Of a DNA stretch of 64,000 bases, positions 1 through 12,373 are shown piece by piece. The stretch spans positions 35,354,001 through 35,418,000 of the forward strand of contig NC_056760.1 in assembly GCF_018687715.1 (NCBI RefSeq), in the 5' to 3' direction. The DNA comes from Carya illinoinensis (taxonomy: Eukaryota > Streptophyta > Magnoliopsida > Fagales > Juglandaceae). Below the pieces are notes generated by a model that worked only from the letters and a program-made list of their open reading frames with translations, had not been told where the DNA came from and did not search any database. Position numbers and translations under genes: made by a program. Position 1 is the first letter of the stretch, and every line of letters starts with the position of its first letter.

Positions 1-600
1 CTTAGAAAAAAGGTAAATTTAATTGTATGACATGATAATGATAATTGATACGATACAAGTGACATCAATTGAACACTGTTATTTGTCATAATTAATATCA
101 TTCCCAGAAAGTGTAAAATTTGACTAGCCCATGAATTTGTGCCTATCAATATTAAGATGGTAATATAAATAAACAAAAACACAAAGGGTTAAACTGTTTC
201 AATAATTTATTATTGTTACTATTTTAGCTATCTATAATAATGAGTTTAGACCTTACTAAGTAGGAATTTATGTGATGACTTGAACTAGATGCTCCTCAAT
301 AGATCTCACATTGGACTAAAATACCCTTGTTATAGATACTAATCAGGCTAGAATGTCCTTGCTATATATATAAACGGCTAAAATAACCCAACAACATAGC
401 AAATTAGATAGAAATTCCCCTGATGGAAATCAAACCAGTTGATGGACATCTAACCAGTGACCCATGCTGGAGATCAACCACTCTCGTTGGTTGGTTGGTT
501 CACCTTGATTTTGCTCTTATTCATCTTGCTGTACTTCCAAGCCTTCTCCATTGGTAGTTGGAAGCAAAACTAAGACCGGATGTTACTGAAGGAAAGCCTA
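1..600. other. AT-rich intergenic DNA
   Basis: No convincing coding region on either strand. The sequence is AT-rich with many stops in all frames. I see no tRNA, tandem repeat or clear transposon end. Confidence 0.5.
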
Positions 601-1830
601 TCTTATATTATTAAACCGAGGAAGGAAAAGCCCATGTGTTGTTCCAACACTTTTGACGCCGAAGAGGGATGGGTAGGATGCGCGTAGATAGTTGGAGCGA
701 CCCACAACCATGGCAAGGATGGACCATGGCATGACCTATTGCAAAGATGGATGCTGCGATATCACCCCGCGATAAAGATAGACCACGGCTTTGCAATATT
801 GACCTACGTCAACATGACCCATGATAGAGATGGATGTTGCTATATCAACGTGTGTCGACGTGACCCACGACAAAAATGGACCACGAATTTGCCATATGTC
901 CAAATCGTGAGGAGCACTTTGCCTACCATGATACTTGACAAGGCAGTGAGCATTTTTGTTCTCCATGGTGATTGTGCTCGCCAAGGGCCGAGGTGCAAGC
1001 ATTTTTGCTCACCATGTTGCTTGCCTCTGAACAAGCACTTTGCCTCGCGCAATCCACGATAAAGATGGATGTTACAATATTGATCCATGACACCACTGTG
1101 TCCATATTGACCCAGGAATAGACCATATTGCCAGGGTGAAGAGAATTTTGCCTCCTATGGTACTCGTCGAGGTGGTGAACACTCTTGCTCTCCTAGGCGA
1201 GCACTTTGCCTCATACTAAACTCGCTAAAGTGGCACACACTTTTGCTTCCTCCAATGCCCATCTAGGGAGCACGTTTGTTGGCCATTGTGCTCATCGGGG
1301 GTCAAGGTGGTGAGCTTTTTTGCTTGCCATTTTGTTCTCCTTGAAGGGAGCATTTTCCCACTCCATCACCCAAGATGGTGAGCTTTTCATATTTTTGCAT
1401 TGCTCACTTTTGCTCTATACGGTACTCACTTTGAGGTACAAAGCACTTTTTCCTCACTCTATAGTTGCGAACATTTTTTCCTCCATTACGCTAGCCAAGA
1501 TGGTGAGCACTTTGCCTCTACAATGTGTTCACTCAGGGTGCGAGCACTGTTCTTCGGAGGTAAGCACTCTCATACTCCACAGGTCTAGATGGCGAGTTTC
1601 ATGCTCCCATGGTGCTCGCTGGGAGCACGAGCATTGTTGCCTCCATGGTACTTGTCTCAAGTAAGTGATTGCCTTGGGGGTGTGACACTTTTACTCACCC
1701 TAGGTGTGAACTTTGGTTGCTCGATTGGGGGGAGGGGGCACTCTTTGCTCACCTTGGATGCGGTTTGCTCGCCTCAAGGGGGAACACTTTGGCTCCTGCA
1801 ATGTTTCAAAATATCAATTTTTTCCTGTAT
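600..1830. repeat. degenerate short-unit repeat region
   Basis: Two kinds of diverged internal repetition. From about 690 to 1130 a block containing 'agatggatgttgc' and 'ttgacccatgac' recurs roughly every 80-100 bp. From about 910 to 1810 variants of 'gagcactttgcctcc' and 'ggtgagcacttt' recur every 30-60 bp, more than a dozen times, with 'gtgctcgcc' between them. Overlapping frames stay open for 60-110 codons because of this repetition and have no recognisable protein content. It could be a decayed minisatellite or part of an LTR element; the class is not identified. Confidence 0.55.
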
Positions 1831-2164
1831 ATAAGGACATGGTCACATGCCTTGCATGTGCCCTCCTACTAGTTATTATAATGTATAAGCTTTTTTAGTG
1901 GTATGCTGGTGCAACTGGAGAGATCTCAAAGTTTAATATTAAAATTAATTGGATGTTTTTATTCACAGAGATGATATACAATAGTTTTTTTAATTATCAA
2001 TTATTTCATTATCACTTGGCCTGACATAAAAACTTTAATCTATCAATTTGTTTATTTATAATCTTTTCATTATTTGTGAATGATTTTATGATATATTAAA
2101 AGATCATGACGGATTAATGGTTAAAATAATAATTAATATAATTTCTTAATTTAAATGTAATTAT

Positions 2165-2360
2165 CAAAATACATCTTGGGTTAATTGCTCATCTCATATA
2201 ATTATTATAATTTTTTTAAATTCTACACAAAATATAATAAATAATTCATTTTTTTCAAATTTCAAAACAAAACTAATATTAAAAAAATATTTTATTCAAA
2301 TTTTAACAAAATATCTCATTTTATCTCATCTGAACTATGTAACCAAATGAAACCTTAAAA
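2165..2360. mobile_element. AT-rich MITE-like element, family A
   Basis: An AT-rich, near-palindromic block with 'caaaatataataaataattca' and 'atattttattcaaattttaac'. It matches blocks at 31629-31806 and (reverse complement) 39465-39690. The ends resemble a decayed 'gtttggat...atccaaac' inverted repeat. Encodes nothing. Confidence 0.45.
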
Positions 2361-2459
2361 GCTTTTGTGAAATATATATATATATATATATATATATTAA
2401 GTGAAAAATATATACTTCAAATTGCTGATAATAAATTAAATTTTGATATATCATTAACT

Positions 2460-5050
2460 TGAAAGAAAATACTATATATATAAATGGATCACACATACTA
2501 ATGGGGCACATTGATAACGTGCCATGTGTCCTTTCTATTTTTTTTCTCTCATTTCTCCCCCTTATCTCTCCATGTCTTTTTACTCCCCTCCTCCACTATG
2601 CCTCTCTCTTCCCCTTCCCCACACCAGCCATGGTGGTCAAGGACCACCTTAGGGTGGACAGAAGCTGCCGACAACCCAAGCAGCACCGTCGGCTAGGACA
2701 TGAGAGCTCACGGCAGGGATGGGGTCGTGGCTTGCCGTGCACATTTTGTGCATTGCGGCTAGTTGCGGTGTGGTCGTGGTTGCGTGGCAAGGGTGGTCAA
2801 GGTGATCATGGCTTGGCTAGGGTGGGCGCACTCGTGTGATTGGGGTGGTCGTAGCATGGGTTGGGGAGTGGCGAGGCATGGGGTGGTCATGGCATGGCTG
2901 GGGTGGTCTGTTGGGGACCTCGGTCAAGCCTCCAAACACTAAAGGTCCGATCCTCGCCTTGTTGCTCCTCAAGTGACCGATATGATTCCTTTATTTGGTG
3001 TAGATCAAGTGTAGTCCAAAGGAAGCTTAGGTGAGATGAGGCTAGGATTCAATGGTGGGAAATATGGATGATGTTTGGGTTAGGTGATCACGGGTTGGGT
3101 GATGATGGTGCACGATTAAGTGACCCTTGGTTTGCTAGGCGCCACTTGTGTGCTAGGGTTGGATGATAGGCAATCTTGGCTAGGGTTTAGAGATGAGTGA
3201 TTGAGGTTAGATTTGATGAGGGGTTTGGCTAACGCTAGGGGGAGTATTCGGCTAGGGCAAAGGTGGCTTGTGAGATCCTAACAATTAGAAAGTGTGAAAT
3301 TCATAAAATGTAGGAATTGAGATCTAGAGATCTAGATGAGCTAGGGTTGGCCAAAAATGAGTGGGATGGATAAGGGGCTGAAGTGTTTTGGAGGGAAGTG
3401 AAATTTGAGTGAGTCAATCAAGGTTAATTGCCCAATCAAATTAGAAATGGAAAAGGAAAGTGAGAAAATGTAGGATCTAGGGTTTTGGCCAAGCCAACGA
3501 GGCTATGGCCGAATTGTTCAAGGTTAGATCTAGGGTTTTTTGTGGTTGTTTGGCTGTGGAAATTTGAGGGTGCCGTGTACGGCTTGATTGGAGGCTAGGG
3601 TTTTGTGATTTGAGACAATTGAGGGTGGTGGAAAAAGCAAAGGATGGGGCTGGTCGAATAGCTTGTTTGGGGGGTGGGAATCTTCAAGAAACTTCAAGGA
3701 AATCTCATGAACATGTGAGAAAACACATGAACACAAGAGATCTTGCAATCCACTAACAATCCGAAATCCTCCACAAAATCCTAATGGAGGATTCGGCTTC
3801 TACACTCCAATCAATCAACAAAACTCCAACAAAAGACACAGAAAGAAAATGAAAATAACAAAAGAACCAAACAATCTTTGATTCACGAATTGCACAAAGA
3901 ATTGAAAGGAAACCTCGCTATATTAAAGGATAAATTGAATCAACACTGATTCATGAATTGCACGGTAAAGATTCTCTTTTTAGGGATTCACAAATTGCAC
4001 CCCAAAAGAGTTCAAGTGCATGAGCATAGAAAATGACAATCTCCAAGCCATATGGCTGGCCACTCAATGTTCAAAATGCCAAAAGATGCTAATGAAATGT
4101 CTAATGGTCCTATTTATAGAATTTACAAAGTGGAAACTCCCAAAAGGTCCCAAGGCAAATTAAAATAAAATAAATGAAATAATAATTAACAAGTCTTTAA
4201 ATAAAATAAATAAAATGGATAAATTAGGCATGTGGCCGTGGCATGCAAGGCCTATGGTGGGCTACGGTGGTGCATGGCTCACGGCTAGGCTAGTCATGGT
4301 TCGGTCCGCGGCTTGCTGCATGGCATGGCATGGTGCCATGCGTTGGTCTAGCAATGGACACGACATGACACTATGCATGGCCTGCTGATGGTGGACATGG
4401 CATGGTGCCAAGCCTAGACCTGATGATGGGCACAGGGTGATGCCGTGCTGCTGCTGTGGTGCTCAGTCAAGTAGCTTGGGCGGTGGTCCTGCATGGCCCA
4501 GGCTGGTGGCCCCGGCGATGAGCATGCATGGCCCAAGCTGATGGTCTGGGCTGTGGGGCCGCAAGGTACAGGCTGGAGCCGTGCGCTGGTTGGCATGCCT
4601 GGTGAGCATACATTTAGCCTCGTCTGCAAGGCACAGGCTGGAGCCGTGTGCTAGATGACGTGCCTGTGAGGGCACACCACTAACCTTCCTAAGTGATGCT
4701 GGGACACGCATGCATGCGCGCAGGTGCACATATGGTCTGCATGCGGCTAATAGCTTCTATGGTTGCCCACTACGTGTCATGGTCTGAATCAAGGCATACA
4801 AGTAGGTTAGCCATGTGACTGTCTTAACCCTCCATGAGTCGTGTCGAGGTGTAGTTCCGGATAAATCTCTTGAGGATTGTGACACAGTAGCAACATGCGT
4901 GGTCAATCGGCATCGTCCGATGTCCAAGGCGATCAATGGTCCAATGGCCAGGATGGTCAGGAACTGTCGGCGAGGGGAGGGGAGGGGTAACGCACAAAAG
5001 AAGAAGAAGATAACACATGGCATATTGATATTGTATCTGTGTAGAATCAT
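2460..5050. repeat. LTR-like and GC-richer repeat debris
   Basis: No gene supported. 2700-2920 has 'catggggtggtc' type repetition. 3880-4000 has three copies of a 16-base motif (gattcaYRaattgcac). 4100-4130 contains 'cctatttatagaattt', which on the minus strand reads like a TATAAATAGG promoter, so an antisense LTR fragment is plausible. 4560-4680 has two diverged 66-bp repeats sharing 'acaggctggagccgtg'. Open frames here carry no recognised domain. Confidence 0.45.
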
Positions 5051-5059
5051 TTTATAAAA

Positions 5060-5120
5060 CAATTCTGCTACAGGCAAGCACCTTGCGTACCGCTGCGCAA
5101 CAATTGCTGACATGGCACGC
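5060..5120 (+). repeat. left terminal inverted repeat of MULE-like element
   Basis: Imperfect match to the reverse complement of 14030-14091. Shared blocks in order: CAGGCA, GCGTA, CTGCGCA, TTG, CTGAC, TGG. It also resembles the reverse complement of 51112-51166, the putative end of the second copy, including the first seven bases CAATTCT. Confidence 0.7.
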
Positions 5121-5189
5121 TGTTTTATTATTAAAAAAAAAAAAAAGATGAAAAGTTGAGAAAAAGGAGGGAAAGACGAAACAGAGCTC

Positions 5190-5475
5190 TGGTATATCGG
5201 TGACGCCATTTTCATTTCTTATCCCTCCCCTCCGTGGCGATCACCTCCTCTGCGACCAGCTTCACAGATCTTCTTGCCAGTTTCATCTCTGCTCAGCCAC
5301 TCGTCTCTCACTTTCTCTATCTGCAGTTGCTTGTTTGGATTCATCTATTTCTGGAGCACTACAGAAGTCTCCCTGTTCAGCTTGAAATTTATATTAGAGT
5401 AAAAGGTAGTCTCCTCAGCTGGAGAATCACACCCAAGATACCACTTTCAGTTGTAAAAATCATCTTGCCGAAAAG
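5190..5475 (+). promoter_or_regulatory. putative 5' leader exon of the FRS gene
   Basis: A C/T-rich leader-like stretch ends at 5475 with the donor AAAAG|GTAATT. The next good acceptor (ttttgcag) abuts the ATG at 6738, giving a 5'UTR intron of about 1.26 kb (5476-6737). The transcription start is not determined; it must lie between the TIR (about 5120) and about 5250. The open frames here (60-80 codons) have no domain and are probably leader sequence. Confidence 0.45.
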
Positions 5476-6737
5476 GTAATTGCTTTCACATTATTTGTTT
5501 TATTGTTCAGTTAAAAAAAATGTAGCTTTTCATCATTTTTCCTGAAGATAAACGGGATGAGCATTTCTGTATCCTCCATTGACTAGAAATCTGTAAACTC
5601 TCGAAGAATGCATGCAGTACTGCACATGTATTGTTTAGTTATTGTGGAAAAATTATGCTAGGCTCAGGTTGGGTATCTAATGACAGCCACGGTCTCGAAA
5701 CCTTAGTAAATTAGTTGCCATAAATAATAAACTGATAGAAAATAGTGAATTTAATCATGTTAAACATTCTAACTTGTATCCTCACGTTATACATTCAAAC
5801 ACTCTTCACGTGTGAGATCAGACTCTAGAATGGAATGAGGATTTCAAACTTGGGTCAAACTGTCCATTATTATAACAATTTACCAGTCATCTCAAATGCC
5901 TAAATTTGAGATAGGAAAGAGTTAATTTAATTGATAACCCATATTCAAAGTAAAGTCAGGAGAAAGTATGTCCGTTGTAAAATTTGGGAGAATAAAAATT
6001 TTCATTTTGTTATCTTGTTTGCTTTCTTTTATGTGCGTGATTTACGTGAAGAACAATGTCATGGACCCTGTTGTGTGGAGCTTATTTGAGACAATCTGAG
6101 ATGCCTGAAGTCGTGTACTTAAGCCCTTCTATTTTTTTCCTGCTATATGTCAGTGGTTTATGCAAAGATCAGCATGCATGTTGCTAACATCGAGTCATTG
6201 ACTATTTAAAACAAGGGTTAAGATATATTATTTGGGTGCTTTTAACCTTTTCTTAAATAGACTTAGTAATGTGGGAAAAATACGGATATGATGAATGAAC
6301 GAAAGGAGCTAAAAGTAGTCATAAAAGATATAACCTGAGGGAAGAAAACACCAATATATCAAATGAGGGAATAACGAAAGGAGCAAAGATTTTTGACTTG
6401 ATAGACTGGAATATCCCTAGAACATTTTCTTTAAGTTATACTGGTCTGCAAGTAAGATATCTTCTTTTTTCTGTATTCCAGCACATGCATCACGTAAAGC
6501 ACTAAGTACAGCTAGAGGGATTGTTTAAGTTTTTGTGGCAACCATCTATAGTAGATATTGAAGTGAAACTCTAGCCATTACCGTGTTATGGTTTGTAGCA
6601 GAATATGCACAGGAAAACCTTCAGTCTAAATCAATATGACTTTATATCTGGGTTAATTCTGGATTTGTTTTAAATTATATATTTGATTTGTTTTGATGGT
6701 GTAAGAGATTTTAGCTTGGTTCTAAAATATTTTGCAG

Positions 6738-9700
6738 ATGGATAAAGGTAAGGAGCATGCATCTCCTATAACATCTCCTACCGCAGAGCTATCAGCAAAT
6801 CCATCAACCCAGGTATTCATTAATTAATGTTAAAATTAATTAATTAAAAATTATCATGATTGGTTTTGTACCGTAGGTGATACCAAGACCATTTTATCCA
6901 TTTGGATCAATGCCGCCTACTGCAAATCCATCAACCAATCTAGCAACCCAGGTGAAGTGAATATTAAACTCTAGATATGATTTTTCTAATACCGCTATAG
7001 GTTGTGTTGAATGTTTTATAAATTAATTTTTCCATCTTTCTCATGTAAAAAAGAACATATTGAAAAAATGAATTGACGTCATTAATATTAGTACCTTTGT
7101 ATTTCATAATTATTATTATTTTATGGCATTAGGTGATACCAATACCATTTTATCCGGATTTAACAAATGTGATGCATGGTTGCCATCCACCAATGCCACA
7201 TGCATGGTATCCACCATTTGTTCCTCGGCCTGATGCCAACCCATCTACATGGACTAATGAGGTGATAAATTCATTCATTAAATTGGCTTTAATTGGAATT
7301 TAGATGAGTAATCGATTTAAAATATTATTTGGGTGTATACTGTAGGGAAATCCGTTGTCCCCATTTCAGTCATCAGTTAACCCTTCGATGGAAGTACACT
7401 CCGCTAGTTCAAGCCATGTGGATGAAATTCAAGAGATCACACCTGACTCTACTCCCTCCGGTCAATATACTGTTGAATCAAATGAGAAGATTGGGTCTGG
7501 GCCACAATCTTCCGGGCATACTGAAGGGGCTGATATCATTCAGGCGCCGAAGGTCGGGATGGTGTTTAAAGATGAAGAGGAGTTAAATTGTTATTATAAA
7601 AGATATGGGCAGGAATGTGGTTTTGGGATAATGACACAAAGGAGTCATAGGTTTGAGGATGGGAGCATCAAATATGTCACATTGGGTTGTGCTCGTGGTG
7701 GGAAGGCACGAAACCGAACGTCAAATGTCGCAAAGCCACGTCCGACATCAAAGACAGACTGTAAAGCAAGGATAAATGCTATGTTCATTGATGGGGTGTT
7801 GAAGGTGTCAACTGTTAATAATTCTCATAATCATGGCCTCAGTCCACAAAAGGCAAGGTTCTTCCGCTGCAATAGAGAAGTAAGCGAGTCTGTTAAAAGA
7901 GTGTTAGATACAAATGATCAGGCTGGGATCAGAATGAACAAGAGTTTTGCCGCTCTTGTGCAAGAAGCAGGTGGGTTTGAGAACTTGCCATTCAATGAAA
8001 AAGACTGTCGTAATTACATTCATAAGGCACACCACCTTCGACTTGGGAAAGGTGGCGCTGGAGCCCTCCGTGAGTATTTTGCCCGGATGCAATACAAGAA
8101 TGATGGTTTTTTTCACTAATAGATATGGATGATGACGGGCGGTTGAGGAATGTGTTCTGGGCAGATGCAAGAAGTAGGGCATCATACAAATATTTTGGAG
8201 ATGTCATTACATTCGACACCACATATTTGACAAACAGATATGGAATGCCGTTTGCCCCGTTTGTTGGTGTAAACCACCATGGCCAGTCAATTCTTTTGGG
8301 GGCAGGCTTGATTTCTAGTGAGGATACAGAGACTTTCACCTGGTTGTTTCAAACGTGGTTGAATTGTATGGATGGTGACGCTCCAAAGGCTATTATCACT
8401 GATCAAGATAGGGCCATGAAAAATGCAATTGCGCTTGTCTTTCCAAATAGTCGGCACAGATTTTGTTTATGGCACATATTGAAAAAATTACCTGAGAAGT
8501 TAGGTTCACATGGTGCTTACAAAACTGGGTTGAAAAGTCAGTTGTTAAATTGTGTGTATGACTCGCACACAACAGAGGAGTTTGAGAGATCTTGGGCAGT
8601 GATAATTGAGACGTACAACTTGCAGGAGAATGCTTGGTTGCAGAGTTTATACGTTGAGCGTATGTATTGGGCACCCGTATTCATGAAAGAAGTATTTTGG
8701 GCTGGAATGAGTACAACCCAACGAAGCGAAAGCATGAATGCTTTTTTTGATGGGTATGTGCATGCTAAGACAAACTTAAAAGAATTTGTTGATCAATTCG
8801 ATAATGCATTGAGGAAGAAGATTGAGAATGAAAATGCAGCGGACTTCCACTCCTTCAACACCGCTATTCCAGTCATCTCTCCCTCTCCACTTGAGAAGAC
8901 ATTTCAAAACATATACACTTGCAATAAATTTAGGAAAGTCCAGAAAGAAGTGATGGGGATGCTTGCAAGTCTTCCAACTCTACACCGGAAGGATGGTGTA
9001 ATTGCTACGTACCATGTAGAAGATGAGGTGGATATTGATGATTTCATCAAAGAGGTGACCCATACGGTGTATTTTAATGAGGTCGAATGCGAGGTGAAGT
9101 GTTCATGTGCCTTGTTCGAGATGAGAGGCATATTGTGTAGGCATGTATTAGGCATTATGAGACTTAACAAAATCCGTTCGGTGCCGGAAAAGTACATATT
9201 AGATCGATGGAGGAAAGACATAAAAAAGACATACACCCTTATCCGAAGTAGTTATGACATAGTTGATGAGAGGCCAGAAGTGAGTAGATATTCACGTATC
9301 ATCAAGAGATGTTATCAGGTCGCCACTAATGCAGCTTCATCTGATGAGCATACTGAGGATATGCTAGCTAAGTTAGATGCAATGAACTTAGGCTACTTGA
9401 ATAAGGGTGCATCTCATCAAACTTGTTCGAACGTTGCAGTTACACTTGCCGCTACAACCACAACTGAGAGTTCGAAGAAAGTACTGAGTCCCCTTGTAGT
9501 GAGAGGTAAAGGTAGACCGCCATCTCTGAGGAAGAAATCAATGATTGAGAGAGTCAAGCCCACGACGAAGAAGTCTACTCAAAAAGGAAAACGTAAACAG
9601 GTTAACTCAATATAACCCTATCTGTATATTTTAGCTTCATATTCACTTAAATGTTTGTTAAGGAGTATTGATTTCAATTTCAGATTTTGCCATTTTTTTT

Positions 9701-10173
9701 TTTCTGATGATATTTTAATCCTTTATAATTTTTTTATAACTTTGTAGCCGCATGGAAGAGAAGGCGAAGTTGTTGGAACGTGTCGGAATTTATTTGGACA
9801 ACCAGTTATTGGGACACAACAAAGTGTAGCCGTTCAGGTTACATACGGGTTTTTATTATTTATATTGTGTTTTTTGGGCTAGGAAAAATGAGTTTGCATA
9901 GCAGTTTTTGTTTGTTGATCTAATATTTTGGATGTATTGTTAGCCGCCTCAAAACACTACCGACGACATACCCTTTAGTTCCACTGAGTTTGGTGTTGCA
10001 ATGATTGAGACTCAAGAAAGTGTAAACCATCTTGTTTAACTTGGTCTTTACTCTAGCCGTCCCATGTTTTATGGCACTTTTTGGTTTTATTTTTAACAGT
10101 TATGGTTTTCCCGTCACAGATACCTATTGAAGTGGATGGAACCCAGCTTGATAGCTTGCCACAGACACAATAG
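6738..10173 (+). CDS. FAR1-RELATED SEQUENCE / mudrA-like transposase, 1-nt frameshift
   Basis: Exons by GT-AG and frame: 6738-6812, 6877-6951, 7133-7261, 7346-9600, 9748-9837, 9944-10021, 10120-10173; every intron is phase 0. About 917 aa if read through the break. Residues 1-93 are Pro-rich. Residues 164-270 form a FAR1-type WRKY-GCM1 zinc-finger domain ('KVGMVFKDEEELNCYYKRYG'). The MULE DDE core follows, with Asp in 'ITFDTTYL' (about 384) and 'ITDQDRAM' (about 446), C..H in 'FCLWHI', and a SWIM finger C-x-C...C-x-H ('CSCALFEMRGILCRH', about 679-693). The tail is basic, then three short exons. Exon 4 is 2,255 bp, one short of a multiple of 3. The break maps to a T7 run (8107-8113), where eight T restore the conserved frame; as it stands the frame ends at TAA 8117-8119. 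Position inside TIRs favours a transposase over a domesticated FRS regulator. Confidence 0.85.
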
Positions 10174-11843
10174 TGGCTGTAAGTCAGTAAGTTAGATAGA
10201 CAAATATTTAAGTTTGATAGAGCCATTTTGTTGTATTGCATAAATATGGGCTTATTTTGATATCTATTGCATAAATATGGGCTTATTTTGATCTATATAA
10301 GAGTTGGGAGGATAACATTGATCCCGTTCACCTCTTGAGGCTGTAAGTCAGTAAGTTTTGGTCTTTACCTCCAAATTATCACAACTGCCTAATAGATATG
10401 GCTTCAGTCAATTCTTTTGCTTATGTCATTGCTTGCTTTCCTATGTTCATACAAAGTAGTTCTTGATCTAAAAAAACAAACCATTAATATTTTATGAAAA
10501 GTCATTTTATGGTTTTTTGCTTATGCTATCAGGTATGGTTTATATAGTTTATTTCGTGCTTGAAATAGCTTTCAGACTATTTGTGTCTATTTGTTGTGTG
10601 CTGTGATTTCAGACTAGATTTTTGGTAGATTCATGGCACTTTTGTACAAAAATAGGAAGATTAAGAGATTACTTGGCTTGCTTTTTGGATCCAGTCAAGC
10701 AAGAGATGGGTATATAAAAGCAGATCAATTCCAGTGATTTTGTTGGAGAAATCCTTTATTTGCTTATGTAATTATTAGTTGCAAAGGATATTGAGAGCTG
10801 TTTCTGCAGAGGAATTTGGAGTTTGTTGGCTACGGCATTGGGTAGCTGTTGTAGTTATTAAATTATGGACAACTGAACTATTAAATTTTGATATGTAAAT
10901 ATATAAGATCAGCTTGCAGGAGTTTGCCCGGATGCATGTGTTTTTTTTGCTGCTGCTGCAGAATTTTTTGTTTGTTGGCTACGGCTGTAAGTCAGTAAGC
11001 TTGCAGGAGTTTGCCCGGATGCAGGTGTTTTTTTTGCTGCTGCTGCAGAATTTTTTGTTTGTTGGCTACGGCTGTTTTTTCTTCAGGTTGTGATTCCTTT
11101 TTGGATAACTGAACTATACCATTTATGTAAATATATAATTCATTTGGATTCGTTTGGAATGCATATGGGAATGGGTTTGTAAATAAATGTGTAAATATAT
11201 TTTAGTCCGAATTTGTTTCCCAATTCGTATGGCACATAAATGCATGTCATATTGCTAGTGTGTAAAGAACAAGAGGAACAGGCTGTAGGGAAAAGGTCTG
11301 AAGGGGAGATGCATGAATTGATAGTGATGGCAGGAGCATTTAGTGCACACAGATTTTGGCTTTCGGTGAAAAATGCTTTTTCTTCACACCAGTTTATCAC
11401 TCATGGCTTTTGGAGATCTGTAAAGCAATTGGAATGATAAATGCTACCAGATAATGAATGGTTTTATACAAATAATACTCTATGTGCTTTATAGAACTAG
11501 AAACACAAGACGTCAAATATTAGTTCATCAGTCTCATTTCATTCTTGCACCATCATTCAGGCATCAACGTTAATGTTCAGTTCTGAGCTTGTTCTCACAA
11601 TTTCAGGCATGTAAGTCAAATATGAACTTGCCATTCTCATGAAATTTGGGTCACATTCATTGATACTTTGAGTTTATACAGTTTCAAAAGTAGTGTCCCC
11701 CATGATCCAAAATACATCACAAATATTTCCCCCAAAAGTGCAGTACATATTGCATGCAATTCTAGAACTAGTAATCTAAAAGCACATATTAAAGTGTTCA
11801 GATATATACAATCTTAGCTTCAGCACAGATTTGCAGTACATAT
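10174..11843. other. spacer between convergent genes inside the MULE
   Basis: No coding region supported. It holds three copies of GGCTGTAAGTCAGTAAG (10175-10191, 10339-10355, 10983-10999), a 31-bp tandem repeat (10235-10291), and a direct duplication of about 77 bp at period 87 (10911-10988 and 10998-11075). The facing gene ends imply overlapping or closely spaced 3' UTRs. Confidence 0.6.
10911..11075 (+). repeat. tandem duplication, period 87 bp
   Basis: Two nearly identical copies begin 'agcttgcaggagtttgcc' at 10911 and 10998, each running through a T8 tract, 'gctgctgctgcag' and 'ttggctacggctgt'. The single visible substitution is 'gatgcatgtg' against 'gatgcaggtg', so the duplication is recent. 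Confidence 0.85.
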
Positions 11844-12373
11844 TCAACGTGATAGTGTCACGTACGAACAAACTACTATACAAATTGCCAAATAGATACG
11901 AAGCAATCTGCGTTCACGACGGATGTCTGTACGTTGTCTTTGAATATCGAGTTGGTCATTGTGAACTCCCAACTCCATCTTTACAATCTCTTCCTCTCTT
12001 TTTCGAAGCTCTTCCTCCTTCCTTAAAATCTGAATTTCTTTCTTAAGGAGTTCTTTTTCTCTATCCTCACTGCTATTTGCCCATTTGAAATAGTTGCAGT
12101 GGGGCAACCCCTGCTAATAAACAAACAAATAACTAGTAAGTAAAATATCACAAATTTGGGTCAAACCCAAATGAATGCCAAAATGATTAAAATTGTTTGT
12201 ACCTTCGTATTATAATTTGGACACCCAAAGAATGATCGACCCGGATTTCTTCGCGTATACGATGTTCGAAGTGTAGCGGGCTTCCCACAAGTGCACATTG
12301 GGTTGTTCCTCGAAGTTTGATTAATAAGAGAAGATGAAGAGACACACGATGATACATTTTCTTCAACAAACAT
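11844..12373 (-). CDS. GRF-type zinc-finger coiled-coil protein
   Basis: Two exons on the minus strand: 12373-12203 (57 codons) and 12110-11844 (88 codons plus stop), joined by a phase-0 intron (AAG|GTAC ... TTAGCAG|GGG); 145 aa. Residues 27-65 are a GRF zinc finger: 'MCTCGKPATLRTSYTRRNPG', then 'FFGCPNY' and 'PHCNYFKW', giving the C-x-C...C...C pattern. Residues 66-125 are a charged coiled coil (Glu/Lys/Arg-rich heptads such as 'ELLKKEIQILRKEEELRKRE'). A short hydrophobic segment 'YLAICIVVCSYV' ends the protein, so a tail anchor is possible. GRF fingers bind nucleic acids in other proteins; the role of these small plant proteins is not known to me. It converges on the transposase gene inside the same TIRs and holds the place of mudrB in MuDR, which is inference by position only. 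No breaks seen. Confidence 0.82.
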
